Source of the DNA: Sulfurovum sp.
GTDB taxonomy: Bacteria; Campylobacterota; Campylobacteria; Campylobacterales; Sulfurovaceae
Assembly (NCBI GenBank): GCA_015663065.1
Contig: DQSX01000037.1
Span: 1 to 5,680 of the forward strand
Direction of reading: 5' to 3'
DNA length: 5,680 nt
Shown here one piece after another: positions 5,626-5,680 of this stretch. A program made the position numbers and the translations under genes. The stretch's first letter is position 1. Each line of letters begins with the position of its first letter. Below the pieces are notes generated by a model. The model searched no databases, was not told where the DNA came from, and worked only from the letters and a program-made list of their open reading frames with translations.

Positions 5626-5680
5626 ATGAAAAAATCAATACTTTTTACCTTCATATTGCTGATCTCCTTCAGTCATGCCA
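5626..5680 (+). CDS. Secreted or envelope protein, first 18 codons only (signal peptide)
   Basis: The plus strand opens at ATG 5626 and stays open to the window edge, encoding MKKSILFTFILLISFSHA and then leaving the window. This is a textbook Sec signal peptide: a basic n-region (MKKS), a hydrophobic core of about 12 residues, and a short polar end with SHA as a likely signal peptidase I site. A weak GGAA lies about 7 bases upstream. An extended -10 element about 34 bases upstream supports the start. The mature protein is not visible, so function is unknown. Divergent placement next to a polysaccharide operon makes an export or outer-membrane component one possibility, but nothing here shows it. 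Confidence 0.65.
   Translation, partial: MKKSILFTFILLISFSHA

Noticed and set aside
5601..5626. Direct repeat TTTACA at 5601-5606 and 5621-5626, 20 bases apart, as an operator
   Set aside because: The repeat is only six AT-rich bases and easily arises by chance; no palindrome or further copy supports a regulator site.
1..5680. tRNA, rRNA, CRISPR array, insertion sequence or long repeat
   Set aside because: No cloverleaf, repeat-spacer pattern, transposase-like frame or terminal inverted repeat was seen, and nearly all bases are used by the coding genes. No convincing rho-independent terminator was found either.

Overview
The window reads as part of a surface-polysaccharide (O-antigen or capsule type) biosynthesis locus from a Gram-negative bacterium. 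Moderate-to-low GC, AT-rich intergenic DNA, an extended -10 promoter without a clear -35, and WbpB/WbpD/WbpE-like proteins together suggest a Campylobacterota (epsilonproteobacterial) organism such as a Sulfurovum or Sulfurimonas relative. That taxonomic guess is inference from style, not from a marker gene.

Almost everything lies on the minus strand, so the operon is read from right to left. In transcription order it holds: a possible 39-residue single-helix membrane protein (5511-5392); a WbpB-like UDP-GlcNAcA 3-dehydrogenase (5392-4430); a WbpD-like N-acetyltransferase (4430-3861); a WbpE-like PLP aminotransferase (3860-2775); a Wzx-type flippase (2774-1518); a GT-B-like glycosyltransferase (about 1515-400); and the N-terminal part of a GT4-type glycosyltransferase (403 to beyond base 1). 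Every junction is an overlap of 1-4 bases or a direct abutment, so the set is very likely one translationally coupled transcript. To the right lies a short AT-rich divergent control region (about 5512-5625) with a -10-like hexamer on each strand. After it comes the first 18 codons of a plus-strand gene whose product starts with a Sec signal peptide.

The three sugar genes together match the middle steps of the UDP-2,3-diacetamido-2,3-dideoxy-uronic acid pathway: oxidation at C3 of UDP-GlcNAcA, transamination, then N-acetylation, giving UDP-GlcNAc3NAcA. The first enzyme (WbpA, UDP-GlcNAc 6-dehydrogenase) and the optional 2-epimerase (WbpI) are not in the window. The two glycosyltransferases would build a lipid-linked repeat unit containing this sugar, and Wzx would flip it to the periplasm. 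The B-D-E order followed by a flippase resembles the Pseudomonas aeruginosa O5 wbp cluster.

This is mostly a recognisable pathway rather than a new system. The least explained parts are the small membrane ORF at the head of the operon, whose arginine tail doubles as the wbpB ribosome-binding site, and the weakly classifiable glycosyltransferase at 400-1515.
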